Positions 1 to 11,470 of a DNA stretch of 64,000 bases are shown here, piece after piece (position 1 is the first letter of the stretch; every line of letters starts with the position of its first letter). The notes beneath the pieces are model-generated. The model worked only from the letters and a program-made list of their open reading frames with translations, was not told where the DNA came from and did not search any database. The stretch is from Streptomyces sp. WMMC500 (GTDB lineage Bacteria; Actinomycetota; Actinomycetes; Streptomycetales; Streptomycetaceae). The DNA lies in NCBI RefSeq assembly GCF_027497195.1, contig NZ_CP114905.1:2528001-2592000 (forward strand). Reading direction: 5' to 3'. A program made the translations under genes and the position numbers.

Positions 1-88
1 ACCCGCGCGCGGCCAGCCGCCGCGCCAGCGCGTCGCCGATGCCGGAACCGGCACCCGTGATCAGGTAGGTGGTGGTGGAGTCGCTCAT
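1..88 (-). CDS. SDR-family oxidoreductase, N-terminal fragment
   Basis: Only the first 29 codons lie in the window; the gene runs off the left edge. The translation begins MSDSTTTYLITGAGSGIGDA, and TGAGSGIG is the glycine-rich dinucleotide-binding motif (TGxxxGIG) at the N-terminus of short-chain dehydrogenases/reductases. The ATG at 86-88 (complement) puts this motif about 11 residues in, normal for the family. Substrate and cofactor preference cannot be judged from the fragment. It is separated by 12 bp from the LOG-family gene, which lies upstream on the same strand. Confidence 0.75.
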   Translation of the reverse strand, partial: MSDSTTTYLITGAGSGIGDALARRLAARG

Positions 89-100
89 GGGGCCATCCTG

Positions 101-637
101 TCAGGGCACCGGAAAGGTCTCCAGATACGTCATGGCGGCCTCCGGGTCGTCCGCGAAGAACATCAGGTCCGTCAGCGGCAGCGGCAGGAACCCCTCCGCC
201 TCCATCCGCCGGAACTGCTCCCGCAGCCCGTCGTAGTACCCCGCGCTGTTGAGCAGCACCACCGGCTTGGCGTGCAGCCCGTGCTTCTTCAGCTCCAGGA
301 TCTCCGTGGCCTCGTCCAGCGTGCCGGTGCCGCCGACCAGGATCACCACGGCGTCGGAGCGGCCGAGCAGCTCCGCCTTGCGCTCCGCCAGGTCCCGGGC
401 GATCACCATCTCGTCGGCCCCGGCGCGCGCCTTGTCCGCCAGGAACGTCACCGAGACCCCGACGAGCCGCCCGCCGTGCTCCTGCACCCCGTCGGCGACC
501 ACTTTCATCAGCCCCACGTCGGATCCGCCCCACACCAGGGTGTGCCCCCGCTTGCCCAGCAGCTCGGCGAAGCGGCGGGCGGGACCCGTGTAGCGCTCGT
601 CCAGGTCGGCGGCGGAGAGGAAGACGCAGATGTTCAT
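101..637 (-). CDS. LOG-family nucleotide phosphoribohydrolase-like protein
   Basis: This is a 178-residue Rossmann-like protein of the LOG/TIGR00730 group, which hydrolyses cytokinin-type or other nucleoside 5'-monophosphates to base plus ribose phosphate. The diagnostic motif reads VGGTGTLDE at about residues 101-109, where the family usually has PGGxGTxxE; the proline is valine here but the glycines, threonine and glutamate are kept. WGGSDVGLM at about 36-44 is the second conserved nucleotide-binding patch. I chose the ATG at 637 because MNICVFLSA is the usual family N-terminus; an earlier start at 667 adds ten unrelated residues. No convincing ribosome site precedes it, so it may be leaderless. 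The actual base substrate is unknown. Confidence 0.8.
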   Translation of the reverse strand: MNICVFLSAADLDERYTGPARRFAELLGKRGHTLVWGGSDVGLMKVVADGVQEHGGRLVGVSVTFLADKARAGADEMVIARDLAERKAELLGRSDAVVILVGGTGTLDEATEILELKKHGLHAKPVVLLNSAGYYDGLREQFRRMEAEGFLPLPLTDLMFFADDPEAAMTYLETFPVP

Positions 638-740
638 GCGGGAAACCGTACGCGCGGGCCACGACACTCGGACCGATGAGTTTCGGACTCGCGGCCGGTC
701 CTACCCCTGGGCAGCGGCCCCCGACGCACGAGGAGTACGC

Positions 741-1541
741 ATGACGCAGCACACCGCCACCTCCGCAGACGGCACCCCCGTCGCGTACGAGACGCTGGGC
801 GAAGGCCCGCCCGTCGTGCTGGTCCAGGGCGCCCTGTGCGCCCGCGCGGTCGACGCGCCGCTGGCGGAGCTGCTCGCCGGCCGCGCCACCGCCGTGCTCT
901 ACGACCGCCGCGGCCGGGGCGGCAGCGGCGACGCCACCGCCGGCGTCATCCCTCCGACGGGCGTCGCGGAGCGCGAGCTGGAGGACCTGGCCGCGGTGAT
1001 CGGCGCGGTCGGCGGCAGCGCGGCGGTGTACGGCATGTCCTCCGGCGCGGCGCTGGCGCTGCGCGCGGCGGCGGCCGGGCTGCCGATCACCCGCCTGGCG
1101 GTCTACGAGCCGCCGTTCCGGCCCGACGACAGCGACGACGCCGAGCACTCCGCGGGAGTCGCCAGGCTGCACGAGCTGCTCGCCGCCGGCGACCGGGACG
1201 GCGCGGTGGCGCACTTCGTCGGCGGGGTGGGCGCGCCGCCGGAGACGCTCCGGGAGATGCGGGCCATGCCCATGTGGGCGGACTTCACGGCGCTGGCGCC
1301 CACCCTCGCGTACGACTACGACGTGCTCGGCGACGGCCGGGTGCCGACCGGGCGGCTGGCGGGCGTGGCCGTGCCGGTCCTCGCGCTGGCCGGCGGGGCG
1401 AGCTGGGAGTGGATCCAGGACGCCGCGCGCAGGGTGGCGGACACGGTGCGCGACGGCCGCTTCTCGCTGCTGGAGGGACAGACGCACGAGGTGGCGCCGG
1501 AGGCGGTGGCGCCGGCGCTGCGGGAGTTCTTCGCCGCGTAG
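741..1541 (+). CDS. alpha/beta-fold hydrolase
   Basis: This 266-residue cytoplasmic protein has the alpha/beta hydrolase fold. The nucleophile elbow is GMSSG at residues 98-102, making Ser100 the likely nucleophile. An early YDRRGRGGSGD stretch is the usual loop after strand 4, and EGQTHEV near the C-terminus carries the expected catalytic histidine. The ATG at 741 follows a GAGGAG sequence and starts directly before the first beta-strand; an open frame continues upstream to 630 but adds no conserved sequence. It is divergent from the LOG-family gene. The substrate cannot be assigned; similar proteins are esterases, epoxide hydrolases or lyases. Confidence 0.8.
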   Translation: MTQHTATSADGTPVAYETLGEGPPVVLVQGALCARAVDAPLAELLAGRATAVLYDRRGRGGSGDATAGVIPPTGVAERELEDLAAVIGAVGGSAAVYGMSSGAALALRAAAAGLPITRLAVYEPPFRPDDSDDAEHSAGVARLHELLAAGDRDGAVAHFVGGVGAPPETLREMRAMPMWADFTALAPTLAYDYDVLGDGRVPTGRLAGVAVPVLALAGGASWEWIQDAARRVADTVRDGRFSLLEGQTHEVAPEAVAPALREFFAA

Positions 1542-1590
1542 CCGACCGTACGCAGCCGCGCGCGGGCGCCTCCCCGGCTCCCTGGCGTCC

Positions 1591-2730
1591 CTACGCCACC
1601 GGCGCGCCCGCGCGGCGCGTGGTCGCGATCGTCGCGGAGCCGACCACGCGGGTGCCGTCGTACAGCACCACCGCCTGCCCCGGCGCGACCCCCCGCACCG
1701 GCGCCGCGAAGCTCACCCGCAGCTCGTCGCCGGCGACCTCGGCGGTCACCGCCGTCTCACCGCCGTGCGCGCGCAGTTGCGCGGTGTACGCGCCCGGTCC
1801 TGCCGGCGGCGTGCCGCACCAGCGCGGCCTGACCGCGGTCAGCGCCTCGACGTCCAGGGACGCGGCGGGGCCGACCGTGACGGTGTTGTCCACGGGCGAG
1901 ATGTCGAGCACGTAGCGCGGCCGGCCGTCGGGGGCCGGGTGGCCCAGGGCCAGCCCCTTGCGCTGGCCCACGGTGAAGCCGTACGCGCCGGAGTGGCCGC
2001 CGACGCGGGTGCCGGACTCGTCGACGACGTCGCCCTCGGCGGTGCCGAGGCGGCGGGCGAGGAAGCCCTGGGTGTCGCCGTCCGCGATGAAGCAGATGTC
2101 GTGGCTGTCGGGCTTCTCGGCCACGAACAGGCCGCGCTCCGCGGCCTCCGCGCGGATCTCGGCCTTCGTGGTCTCGGTCTCGCCGAGCGGGAACATCGCG
2201 TGCGCGAGCTGCCGCTCGTCCAGCACGCCGAGGACGTACGACTGGTCCTTGGCGGCGTCCGCGGCGCGGTGCAGCTCGCGGGTGCCGTCGTCGCGGGTGA
2301 CGACCTTGGCGTAGTGGCCGGTGCAGACCGCGTCGAAGCCGAGGGCCAGCGCCTTGTCCAGCAGCGCCGCGAACTTGATCTTCTCGTTGCAGCGCAGGCA
2401 GGGGTTGGGGGTACGGCCCGCGGCGTACTCGCTGACGAAGTCCTCCACGACGTCCTCGCGGAACCGCTCGGCGAGGTCCCAGACGTAGAACGGGATGCCG
2501 ATGACGTCGGCCGCGCGGCGGGCGTCGTGCGAGTCCTCGACGGTGCAGCACCCGCGGGCGCCGGTGCGGAAGGACTGCGGGTTGGCGGAGAGCGCGAGGT
2601 GCACCCCGGTGACGTCGTGCCCGGCGGCCGCGGCGCGGGCGGCGGCGACGGCGGAGTCCACGCCGCCGGACATGGCGGCGAGGACCTTCAGACGGGCGGG
2701 GCGGGCCGGGTGTGTCGCTCGTGGTGTCAT
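1591..2730 (-). CDS. mnmA: tRNA-specific 2-thiouridylase MnmA
   Basis: MnmA installs sulfur at position 2 of the wobble uridine of Lys, Glu and Gln tRNAs, using ATP and a persulfide relay. The 379-residue product has the PP-loop SGGVDS at residues 21-26. The catalytic cysteines are both visible: Cys112 in NPCLRCN and Cys214 in [14 protein letters not shown] is the usual family signature in the middle domain, and the length is normal. The ATG at 2730 is chosen because it lies about 20 residues before the PP-loop; extending to 2808 would overlap the divergent amidase promoter. The cysteine desulfurase gene 1 kb upstream on the same strand is a plausible sulfur donor, although an oppositely oriented gene separates them. 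Confidence 0.95.
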   Translation of the reverse strand: MTPRATHPARPARLKVLAAMSGGVDSAVAAARAAAAGHDVTGVHLALSANPQSFRTGARGCCTVEDSHDARRAADVIGIPFYVWDLAERFREDVVEDFVSEYAAGRTPNPCLRCNEKIKFAALLDKALALGFDAVCTGHYAKVVTRDDGTRELHRAADAAKDQSYVLGVLDERQLAHAMFPLGETETTKAEIRAEAAERGLFVAEKPDSHDICFIADGDTQGFLARRLGTAEGDVVDESGTRVGGHSGAYGFTVGQRKGLALGHPAPDGRPRYVLDISPVDNTVTVGPAASLDVEALTAVRPRWCGTPPAGPGAYTAQLRAHGGETAVTAEVAGDELRVSFAAPVRGVAPGQAVVLYDGTRVVGSATIATTRRAGAPVA

Positions 2731-2819
2731 AGCCACTCCAGGGTAACGAGGCGCGGCGCGGAACCGTCCGGCGGCCGGAGGCGTTGGCCGATCGAGACCG
2801 GACGACAAGGAATGACCGC

Positions 2820-3614
2820 ATGCCGACGACCGACGGCGACGCCCCGGAGCACGGGGCGGGCGAGCCGCGCGCGGACGCGGGGCGGCCCGCGCCCGGCGCC
2901 GCCGGGGGCGACGCGGGGGACGGGCTGCCGCGCCGCTCCAGCCGCCGCGCCGTGCTCGCCGCCCTCGGCGTGGGCGCGGTCGGGGCCGGCCTGGGCTGGG
3001 CCGGGTACGAGCATCTCAAGCGCCTGTGGTGGCAGGTGCCCGGCATCGACAAGCCGCGCAGACCGGGTGAACTCGACTACGCCGCCGCGAACTGGGCCGG
3101 CGCCTCGGAGGCGAACTGGCGCCGGGCCGACCGCCCCGCCGACTACGGCATCGACCGCGTCGTCATCCACGTCACCGAGGGCAGCTACGCGGTGGCGCTC
3201 CAGGTCTTCCGCGACCCCGGCCACGGCGCCGCCACCCACTACGTCGTCCGGGCCGGGGACGGGCACGTCGCGCAGACCGTGCGCGAGCTGGACGTCGCGT
3301 TCCACGCGGGCAACCGGGAGTGGAACGAGCGCAGCATCGGCATCGAGCACGAGGGCTTCGTGGACCGCCCGGAGACGCTGACCGACGTCATGTACCGCTC
3401 GTCGGCGAAGCTGACCGCGGACATCTGCCGGCGCTACGACATCCCCGTGGACCGCGAGCACATCGTCGGCCACAACGAGGTCCCGGAGGCCACGCACACC
3501 GACCCGGGGCCGCACTGGGACTGGCGGCGGTACATGCGCCTGGTACGCGAGGAACACGAGGCACACACAGCCGCGGGCCGCAGGGCGAGCGCGCGGCCGG
3601 CACGCGACTCCTGA
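2820..3614 (+). CDS. Tat-exported N-acetylmuramoyl-L-alanine amidase (Amidase_2)
   Basis: This is a 264-residue protein with a twin-arginine signal: [17 protein letters not shown] at about residues 40-56, preceded by a Pro/Gly/Ala-rich tail. The rest is a zinc amidase domain of the PGRP/AmiD type, which cleaves the lactyl-L-alanine amide bond in peptidoglycan. Zinc and catalytic residues can be seen as VVIHVTEG (first His), a central GIEHEG, and the C-terminal [10 protein letters not shown]. The ATG at 2820 follows AAGGA at a suitable distance. The gene is divergent from mnmA, 89 bp apart. It probably trims or recycles cell wall outside the membrane, or acts on foreign wall fragments. Confidence 0.88.
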   Translation: MPTTDGDAPEHGAGEPRADAGRPAPGAAGGDAGDGLPRRSSRRAVLAALGVGAVGAGLGWAGYEHLKRLWWQVPGIDKPRRPGELDYAAANWAGASEANWRRADRPADYGIDRVVIHVTEGSYAVALQVFRDPGHGAATHYVVRAGDGHVAQTVRELDVAFHAGNREWNERSIGIEHEGFVDRPETLTDVMYRSSAKLTADICRRYDIPVDREHIVGHNEVPEATHTDPGPHWDWRRYMRLVREEHEAHTAAGRRASARPARDS

Positions 3615-3660
3615 CCGGGGGCGCGCGGCGACCCGCCGCGGTCCCACCGCGACCCCGCGC

Positions 3661-3691
3661 GGCCCTCCGGAGGGCCGGCGCGCGCCGGCCC
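3661..3691. terminator. GC-rich hairpins between convergent genes
   Basis: Two adjacent perfect palindromes, GGCCCTCCGGAGGGCC and the overlapping GGCCGGCGCGCGCCGGCC, sit between the ends of the amidase gene and the cysteine desulfurase gene. They have no U tract, as is usual for actinomycete terminators. Function is inferred from position. Confidence 0.5.
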
Positions 3692-3693
3692 GC

Positions 3694-4884
3694 TCAGGTC
3701 AGACCCGCCGCCCGCGCCCGCTCCACCGCGGGCCCGATCGCGGCCGCCAGCGCCGCCACGTCCGCCTCCGTCGACGTGTGCCCCAGCGAGAACCGCAGCG
3801 TCCCCCGCGCCAGGTCGGGGTCCGCCCCCGCGGCGAGCAGCACGTGGCTGGGCTGGGCGACGCCCGCGGTGCAGGCGGAGCCGGTCGAGCACGCGATGCC
3901 CTGGGCGTCGAGGAGCAGCAGCAGGGAGTCGCCCTCGCAGCCGGGGAAGGAGAAGTGCGCGTTGGCGGGCAGCCGCCCGGCCGGGTCCGGGTCGCCGTTG
4001 AGCACCGCGGCGGGCACCGCGGCCCGTACCGCGGCCACCAGGCGGTCGCGCAGCGCGCCCACCCCGGCGGCGAACTCCGCGCGCCGCTCCGCGGCCAGCT
4101 CCGCCGCCACCGCGAACGCGGCGATCGCCGGCACGTCCAGCGTGCCGGAGCGCACCTCGCGCTCCTGCCCGCCGCCGTGCAGCAGCGGCTCGGGCGCGTA
4201 CTGCCGGCCGAGCAGCAGGGCCCCGATGCCGTACGGGCCGCCGATCTTGTGTCCGGTGAGCGTGAGCGCGGCCAGCCCCGAGGCGTCGAAGCCGACCTCC
4301 ACCTGGCCCGCCGCCTGCACGGCGTCGGCGTGCATCGGCACGCCGTACTCCCGCGCGACGGCGGCCAGTTCGGCGACGGGCAGGACCGTGCCGATCTCGT
4401 TGTTGGCCCACATCGCCGTCACCAGCGCCACGTCGTCCGCGCCCCCGGCGGGGCCGCGCTCCAGCGCGGCGCGCAGCGCGTCGGGGTGCACCCGGCCGTG
4501 GGCGTCGACCGGCAGCCAGTCGACGGTGGCGCCCTCGTGCTTCTGCAGCCAGTGCACGGCGTCGAGCACCGCGTGGTGCTCGACGGGGCTGGCGAGCACC
4601 CGGGTACGGGCCGGGTCCTCGGCCCGCCGCGACCAGTACAGGCCCTTGACGGCGAGGTTGTCCGCCTCGGTGCCGCCGGAGGTGAAGACCACCTCGCTGG
4701 GCCGGGCGCCGAAGGCGGCGGCCAGCCGCTCCCGGGACTCCTCCACCGCCCGCCGGGCCCTCCGGCCCGCGGCGTGCAGCGACGAGGCGTTGCCGGTGGC
4801 GGCGAGGCGGTCGGTCATGGCCCGCACCGCCTCGGGGAGCATCGGCGTGGTGGCGGCGTGGTCGAGGTAGACGGCCTGGTCCAT
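3694..4884 (-). CDS. cysteine desulfurase (NifS/IscS family)
   Basis: This 396-residue PLP enzyme converts cysteine to alanine and a protein-bound persulfide used for Fe-S clusters and tRNA thiolation. The start [15 protein letters not shown] is the classic N-terminus of the family. The PLP lysine is Lys213 in LTGHKIGG, and the persulfide cysteine is Cys338 in TGSACTAG. The ATG at 4884 is supported by this N-terminus; upstream codons are not conserved in character. It lies upstream of mnmA on the same strand, with the amidase gene between them on the other strand. In many actinomycetes this desulfurase gene directly precedes mnmA, so a role in 2-thiouridine synthesis is likely. Confidence 0.93.
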   Translation of the reverse strand: MDQAVYLDHAATTPMLPEAVRAMTDRLAATGNASSLHAAGRRARRAVEESRERLAAAFGARPSEVVFTSGGTEADNLAVKGLYWSRRAEDPARTRVLASPVEHHAVLDAVHWLQKHEGATVDWLPVDAHGRVHPDALRAALERGPAGGADDVALVTAMWANNEIGTVLPVAELAAVAREYGVPMHADAVQAAGQVEVGFDASGLAALTLTGHKIGGPYGIGALLLGRQYAPEPLLHGGGQEREVRSGTLDVPAIAAFAVAAELAAERRAEFAAGVGALRDRLVAAVRAAVPAAVLNGDPDPAGRLPANAHFSFPGCEGDSLLLLLDAQGIACSTGSACTAGVAQPSHVLLAAGADPDLARGTLRFSLGHTSTEADVAALAAAIGPAVERARAAGLT

Positions 4885-4989
4885 GATGGTCCCGATTCTA
4901 CGGCGCCCGCCCGCCCGCCGGGCGCCGCCTTCCGGCCGTACGGACCCGCCCCGGGCCCGCACGGCGGCGGCGCGGCGCCGGCGGCCGGA

Positions 4990-6188
4990 CTACTTCGTGT
5001 CGTCGGGTGCCTGGTCGGGCGCGTTCTCCGGGTGCCAGCAGGCGGTGCGCCGGCCGGGCTTCAGCTCCAGCAGCGGCGGCTCCTTGGTCTTGCAGACCTG
5101 GGTGGCCTTCCAGCAGCGGGTGTGGAAGCGGCAGCCGGACGGCGGCGCGATCGGCGAGGGCACGTCGCCCTTGAGCAGGATCCGCTCGCGCTGCTGCCGG
5201 CGCTTGGTGTCCGGCACCGGCACCGCGGACATCAGCGCCTTGGTGTACGGGTGCAGCGGCTCCTGGTACAGGCTGGTGCGGTCGGCGAGTTCGACGATCT
5301 TGCCCAGGTACATGACCGCGATCCGGTCCGAGACGTGCCGGACGACGGACAGGTCGTGGGCGATGATCACGTACGTGAGCCCGAACTCCTGCTGGAGGTC
5401 GTCCAGGAGGTTGACCACCTGTGCCTGGATGGACACGTCCAGTGCGGAGACGGGCTCGTCGGCCACGATCAGCTTCGGCTGCAGGGCCAGCGCGCGGGCG
5501 ATGCCGATGCGCTGCCGCTGGCCGCCGGAGAACTCGTGCGGGTAGCGGTTGTAGTGCTCGGGGTTCAGGCCGACCCGCTCCAGGATCCCCTGGACCTCCT
5601 TCTTCACCCCGCCCTCGGGCCGCACGTTCTGCAGCTTGAAGGGGGCGCCGACGATGGTGCCGACGGTGTGCCGCGGGTTCAGCGAGGAGTACGGGTCCTG
5701 GAAGATCATCTGCACGTCGCGGCGGAGCGGGCGCATCTGGCCCGTGCTCAGGTGCGTGATGTCCCGGCCCTGGAACTCGACCCTGCCGCCGGTGGGCTCC
5801 AGCAGCCGGGTGATCAGCCGGCCCATGGTGGACTTGCCGCAGCCGGACTCGCCGACCACGCCCAGGGTCTCGCCGGGCAGCACCTCGAAGTCGATGCCGT
5901 CCACGGCCTGCACCGCGCCGACCTTGCGCTGCATCAGGCCCTTGCGGATGGGGAAGTGCTTGGTCAGCCCGGAGACCCTGAGCAGCGGCTCGGTGCCCGC
6001 GGTGGGCTTCTTGCGCATCCGCGCGCCCGGAACGGTCGCGGTCGCCGCCGCCCCGCCGGCGTCGGCCGGCCGGTCCGCCGGGGCCTTCCCCGGGGCGTCC
6101 GCCGCGGCGTCCGCCGGGGCGTCGGCAGCCTTCCCGTCCCCCGCCTCTGTCGCCTTCTCGGCCTTCGTCTCGGGCACAGCCTCGTCCT

Positions 6189-6192
<4 letters not shown>
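4990..6192 (-). CDS. peptide ABC transporter ATP-binding protein, DppF/OppF type
   Basis: This 400-residue cytoplasmic ATPase energises a dipeptide/oligopeptide importer. Walker A is GESGCGKS at 114-121, the signature is FSGGQRQR, and Walker B is LIVADEP. The C-terminal cysteine-containing oligopeptide-transporter domain ([10 protein letters not shown]) is present. The start is the GTG at 6192, which overlaps the TGA of the preceding ATPase gene as GTGA, so the two are translationally coupled. An odd feature is about 60 extra N-terminal residues rich in Ala, Pro, Asp and Lys before the ABC domain begins. It is the last gene of the importer operon. Confidence 0.92.
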
Positions 6193-7282
<1,090 letters not shown>

Positions 7283-7286
<4 letters not shown>

Positions 7287-8290
7287 GAGACCCTCACCCT
7301 CGGGTCGATGGCGGCGTACACGAAGTCGACCACCAGATTGCACATCACGATGAAGAAGGCGGCGAACAACGTCACGCCGAGGATCGGCGGCAGGTCGTTC
7401 TCGTTGATGGACTGCACCGCCCAGGAACCGACCCCGTTGAAGGAGAACACCGTCTCGGTGATCACCGCCCCGCCGAGCAGCAGCGCGAAGTCCATGCCGA
7501 AGATGGTCACGATGGGGGTCAGCGCGGAGCGCAGCCCGTGCCGGGTGATCACCACCGGCTCCTTCAGGCCCTTCGCGCGGGCGGTGCGGATGTAGTCCTC
7601 GCCCATGGTCTCCAGCATTCCGGCGCGCGTGAGTCTCGCATAGAGCGCGGAATAGAGGAACGCCAGCGAGAACCAGGGCAGCATCAACCCCTGGAACCAG
7701 CGCACCGGATTCTCGGTGAGCGGCGTGTACTCGTTGGGGAAGATCTCCCAGTTGTAGACGAAGAGCGCCAGCGCGACGGTGCCGGTGAAGAACATCGGCA
7801 GCGAGACGCCGGCCAGGGCGATGCCCATCGCCGCGCGGTCGAAGAACGACCCCGGGCGCAGCGCCGAGATCACGCCCGTCGTCACCCCGGAGATCAGCCA
7901 CAGCACGGCGGCGCCGATGGCCAGCGAGGCGGTGACCGGCAGCCGGTCCAGCATCTCCGGCCAGACCTCCACGTGCTTGCGGAAGGAGTAGCCGAGGCAG
8001 GGCGCGTTGCACTGCGACGGGTCGGGGCCGAAGTTGAACTCCCGGCCGGCGAAGATGCCGCGGATGAAGTCCCAGTACTGGACGTAGACGGGATCGTCGA
8101 GGCCGAGGTTCTGCTTGACCGCTTCGATGGTCTTGGGGTCCGGGCTCTTGCCGATGTACTGCGCGGCGAGCTGGTCGGCGGAGCTGCCGGCTAGCCGCGG
8201 CAGGATGAAGAAGATGGCGTAGGTGATGGCGCTCACGACGAAGAGCAGCACCACCGCGGCCAGCAGCCGCCGGATGAGATACGCGAACAC
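7283..8290 (-). CDS. peptide ABC transporter permease, DppB/OppB type
   Basis: This 335-residue integral membrane protein starts [19 protein letters not shown], the typical first segment of DppB-like permeases. It has about six hydrophobic segments and the EAA-like loop around [14 protein letters not shown] that contacts the ATPases. It follows the substrate-binding lipoprotein gene by 76 bp and is coupled to the next ATPase gene. Together with the DppC-like permease encoded at the head of the cluster it should form the membrane pore. Confidence 0.92.
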
Positions 8291-8366
8291 GAGGGCGTGC
8301 CTTCCACGGTCCGGGCGGCGCGGGCGGTGCCGGTGAAGGGCACCGCCCGCGCAGCCGGTGGGGGTG

Positions 8367-10124
8367 CTACTTCAGGCCGAGGTTCAGGTAGTCGTACTGA
8401 CCACTGAACGCCTGCGAGACCACCAGGTTGGTGAGCTTGTCCGAGCGGTAGTGCAGGACCTTGAAGTAGGACAGGGGCACGATGGCCGCCGTCTCCAGCA
8501 TCTTCTTGTCCACCTCGGCGTACGCCTTGGCACGGGCCGCCTGGTCCGGGTTGGCGATCGACTCGTCGAGCAGCTTGTTGATCTCCGGGTCGTCCAGGTA
8601 CGAGATGTTCGTGTTACCGGACTCGCCGAGGGCGCCGCCGTTGGCGATCTGCTGCAGGAAGCCGTAGCCGCTGGGCCAGTCGGAACCCCACTGCATCATG
8701 TACAGACCGGCCTTGTTGTCCTGGGTCCACTTCCGGGAACCAGCGAAGTCGGTGAAGTACTTGCCGCCGGGGAACTTCTGGATCTCGGCGTTGATGCCGA
8801 CCTTCTTCAGCGCCGCCTGGATCGCGGTGGCGTTGTCGATCTCGTCCTGCCGCTCGGTGCGCGCGGTCAGCACGGTGTCGAACCCGTCGGGCTGGCCGCA
8901 CTCCTTCAGCGCGGCCTTGGCCTTCTCCACGTCGCCCTTGTTGCCCTCGGTGGCGTACGGGTCGTCGTACGCCTCGTGGCTCGGGACGTCCGGGGGCAGC
9001 GCGGTGGTGGCGATGTCGCCCTTGGGCTCGCCGCCGAGCGCGCGCATGGAGGAGTCCTTGTCGATGGCGTACTCCACGGCCTTGCGGCAGTTGACGTCAT
9101 CGAAGGGCGCGAGCTGGGTGTTCATCGCCAGGTAGGTCAGGCGGCCACCGGTCGGGTTGTCGATCATGTTGGACTCGTCCCGCAGAAGCTGGGACTGCGT
9201 CTGACCGGTGACGCCGAGGGCGTCGAACATGACGTGGGTCTCGCCGGCCTCGATGTTCTTGTCGATGGTCTCGGCGTTGACCTTGAACCGGACCTCGATC
9301 TTGTCCGGGAGCTGCTTGCGGATCTTGTCCGTCTTCGGGTCCCACTGGTCGTTGCGGACCAGGGTGGCGGACTTGTCCTGCTCGAAGCTCTCGAACTTGT
9401 ACGAGCCGGAGGAGACGATGTTCTTCTGGTAGTCCGAGCCGTTGTCCTTGTCCCGCGGCACCGGCGCGGTCTGGGTCATCGCGACCAGGTAGTCGAACTC
9501 CTGGAACGGCTGGGCGAGGTTGAAGACGATCGTGTGGTCGTCCGGGGTCTGGATGGAGGAGATGCCCTCTTCGCTCTTGTCCTTGTACGGACCCTTGTAG
9601 TCGTCCGGGTTCTCCAGGTACTGGGCGAAGTAGTTCGGGCCGAGGGAGAGCACGTCGCGGGCGTAGTTGCTCCGCTCGACGGCGTACTTGACGTCACCGG
9701 CCGTGATCTCGGTGCCGTCCTCGTACTTGACGCCCTTCTTGATCTTGTACGTCCAGGTCTTGCCGCCGTCGGTCGACTCACCGGGACCCTCGGCGAGGTC
9801 CGGCACCGGCTCCGCGGCCTGCGCGCCCGGGCCGGGGGCGTACGTCATGAGGGAGCGGGCGTACAGCCGGCTGAAGTTCCACACGTAGCCGTAGTACGTG
9901 TTGCCCGGGTCCATCGAGTCCGGCACGTCGGCGGACTCGTAGACGAGGGTTCCGCCCTTCTTCTCGGACGGGTTGAGCACCTTATCGATCGCCGCGTTCG
10001 CGGCGGCGCCGCCGCCCTCGCCCTCCCCGTCGTCATCGTTGCCGCCGCCGCCGCAGGCGGAGACGGTCAGCGCGACCGAGACGGCAACCGCGAGCATGGC
10101 GGCTGATTTCGACCTGAGTTTCAT
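8367..10124 (-). CDS. peptide ABC transporter substrate-binding lipoprotein
   Basis: This 585-residue protein is of the SBP_bac_5 (DppA/OppA) family. The N-terminus MKLRSKSAAMLAVAVSVALT is a lipoprotein signal, with lipobox VSAC at 21-24 making Cys24 the lipidated residue, followed by a flexible Gly/Asp/Glu stretch. Long SBP_bac_5-like sequence follows, with YESADVPDSMDPGNTYYGY near the mature start and internal DYVLAM-like and FPAL-like elements. The ATG at 10124 is set by the signal peptide. Oddly, it is the second gene: the DppC-like permease gene lies upstream of it, whereas the usual order begins with the binding protein. Confidence 0.93.
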   Translation of the reverse strand: MKLRSKSAAMLAVAVSVALTVSACGGGGNDDDGEGEGGGAAANAAIDKVLNPSEKKGGTLVYESADVPDSMDPGNTYYGYVWNFSRLYARSLMTYAPGPGAQAAEPVPDLAEGPGESTDGGKTWTYKIKKGVKYEDGTEITAGDVKYAVERSNYARDVLSLGPNYFAQYLENPDDYKGPYKDKSEEGISSIQTPDDHTIVFNLAQPFQEFDYLVAMTQTAPVPRDKDNGSDYQKNIVSSGSYKFESFEQDKSATLVRNDQWDPKTDKIRKQLPDKIEVRFKVNAETIDKNIEAGETHVMFDALGVTGQTQSQLLRDESNMIDNPTGGRLTYLAMNTQLAPFDDVNCRKAVEYAIDKDSSMRALGGEPKGDIATTALPPDVPSHEAYDDPYATEGNKGDVEKAKAALKECGQPDGFDTVLTARTERQDEIDNATAIQAALKKVGINAEIQKFPGGKYFTDFAGSRKWTQDNKAGLYMMQWGSDWPSGYGFLQQIANGGALGESGNTNISYLDDPEINKLLDESIANPDQAARAKAYAEVDKKMLETAAIVPLSYFKVLHYRSDKLTNLVVSQAFSGQYDYLNLGLK

Positions 10125-10213
10125 GGTGAGGCGTTGCCCCCTGGTTCGGAGTGATGGGACGAGAGCGGGCACGGCGGGTGCCGCACCCAGGCTGCTTCTT
10201 GGGGTCATCGGTG

Positions 10214-11212
10214 TCATCGGCGGCCCTTGGGATCGAGTGCGTCCCTGAGCCCGTCGCCCAAGAGGTTGAAGGCCAGCACGGACAGGAAGATCGCCACGCC
10301 CGGTACGACCATGAACATCGGATCGACCTGGTAGTAGTCGATCGCGCTGCTCAGCATGCCGCCCCAGGAGGCCTGCGGCGGCTGGATGCCCACGCCGAGG
10401 AAGCTGAGCGCCGCCTCGAAGAGGATGTTGGTCGGGATCAGCAGGGTGGAGTAGACGAGGATCGGCCCCACCAGGTTCGGCAGCAGCTCCCGGAAGAGGA
10501 TGAAGGGGCCGCGTGCGCCCAGGCTCCTGGCCGCTTCGACGAACTCGCGTTCGCGCAGGCTGAGTGTCTGTCCGCGGACGATGCGGCCGATGTACGGCCA
10601 ACTGAAGAAGCCGATGACGAAGATCAGCACGCCGATGTGGAGCTGCAGGCCCTTGAGCCCGAAGGCGCCGCCCTGCAGCGCGGCGGAGATGGAGATGGCG
10701 AAGAGCAGCACCGGGAAGGCCAGGAACGTGTCCATGGTCCGGCTGATGATCGTGTCCGCCCACTTGCCGTAGTAGCCGGCGATGACGCCGAGGACGGTGC
10801 CGATCACGACGGCGACCATGGTGGCGCCGAAGGCGACGAGCAGCGAGACCCAGGAGCCTTCGAGGATCCGGGTGGCGATGTCGCGGCCGAGCCGCGGCTC
10901 CACGCCCAGCGGGTGGTCCCAACTGATGCCGCCGAAGGAGCCGTACGGCGTGGCCAGGGAGGGGTCGACGAGGTCCTGGTTGAGCTTGTTGGGGTCGAGC
11001 CCGAAGATCGACTGGATCGGCCGGGAGAGCGCGGCGATCAGGATGAGGAACACCACGACGACGCCGCCGGCCATGGCGACGCGGTCGCGCTTGAGCCGCA
11101 TCCAGGCGATGCGCCCGAGCGAACGGCCCTCGATCCGGCTCTTGTCCACGCCCTCGACGAGAGCTTCCGGCGTCGCCTCGGCAGCGCCGGTGGTCTCGAT
11201 AGGTGCCGTCAT
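10214..11212 (-). CDS. peptide ABC transporter permease, DppC/OppC type
   Basis: This 332-residue membrane protein has a cytoplasmic N-terminal tail, a first membrane segment at about 46-62 (MAGGVVVVFLILIAALS), and five further segments. The EAA loop EFVEAARSLGARGPFILFRE is evident. It is the first gene of a five-gene importer unit read leftwards: permease C, binding protein, permease B, ATPase D, ATPase F. The 89 bp gap to the binding-protein gene leaves room for an internal promoter or mRNA processing site. The promoter of the cluster should lie in the 348 bp between 11213 and 11560. Confidence 0.92.
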   Translation of the reverse strand: MTAPIETTGAAEATPEALVEGVDKSRIEGRSLGRIAWMRLKRDRVAMAGGVVVVFLILIAALSRPIQSIFGLDPNKLNQDLVDPSLATPYGSFGGISWDHPLGVEPRLGRDIATRILEGSWVSLLVAFGATMVAVVIGTVLGVIAGYYGKWADTIISRTMDTFLAFPVLLFAISISAALQGGAFGLKGLQLHIGVLIFVIGFFSWPYIGRIVRGQTLSLREREFVEAARSLGARGPFILFRELLPNLVGPILVYSTLLIPTNILFEAALSFLGVGIQPPQASWGGMLSSAIDYYQVDPMFMVVPGVAIFLSVLAFNLLGDGLRDALDPKGRR

Positions 11213-11470
11213 GTTGTGGGGACCCCTCTCGAGCGGCGGCGTCCCGCCGTCGTCTGCCGCGGTAGCGGCTCATTCGCTTCGCTGGTGCAAGTCATGCAGT
11301 GGTGCCGTGATCCCTGGTGCCGTACGCGCCTGATGCCCGTAGCGTTTGGTCGTGAAGGTCTGCCGTCGCACAGGGGAACGACAGCTTCCTGCGGGGGGAG
11401 TCTTCAATGCGCCTGCGATCACTCGCCAGACCCCAAGGGGAATGGATGCGCAAACGTGATGTGATGCAGT

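Noticed and set aside
8367..11273. A 968-codon frame suggesting a fused permease and binding protein
   Set aside because: The upstream part is a shadow frame of the DppC-like permease gene; the real product starts at its lipoprotein signal at 10124.
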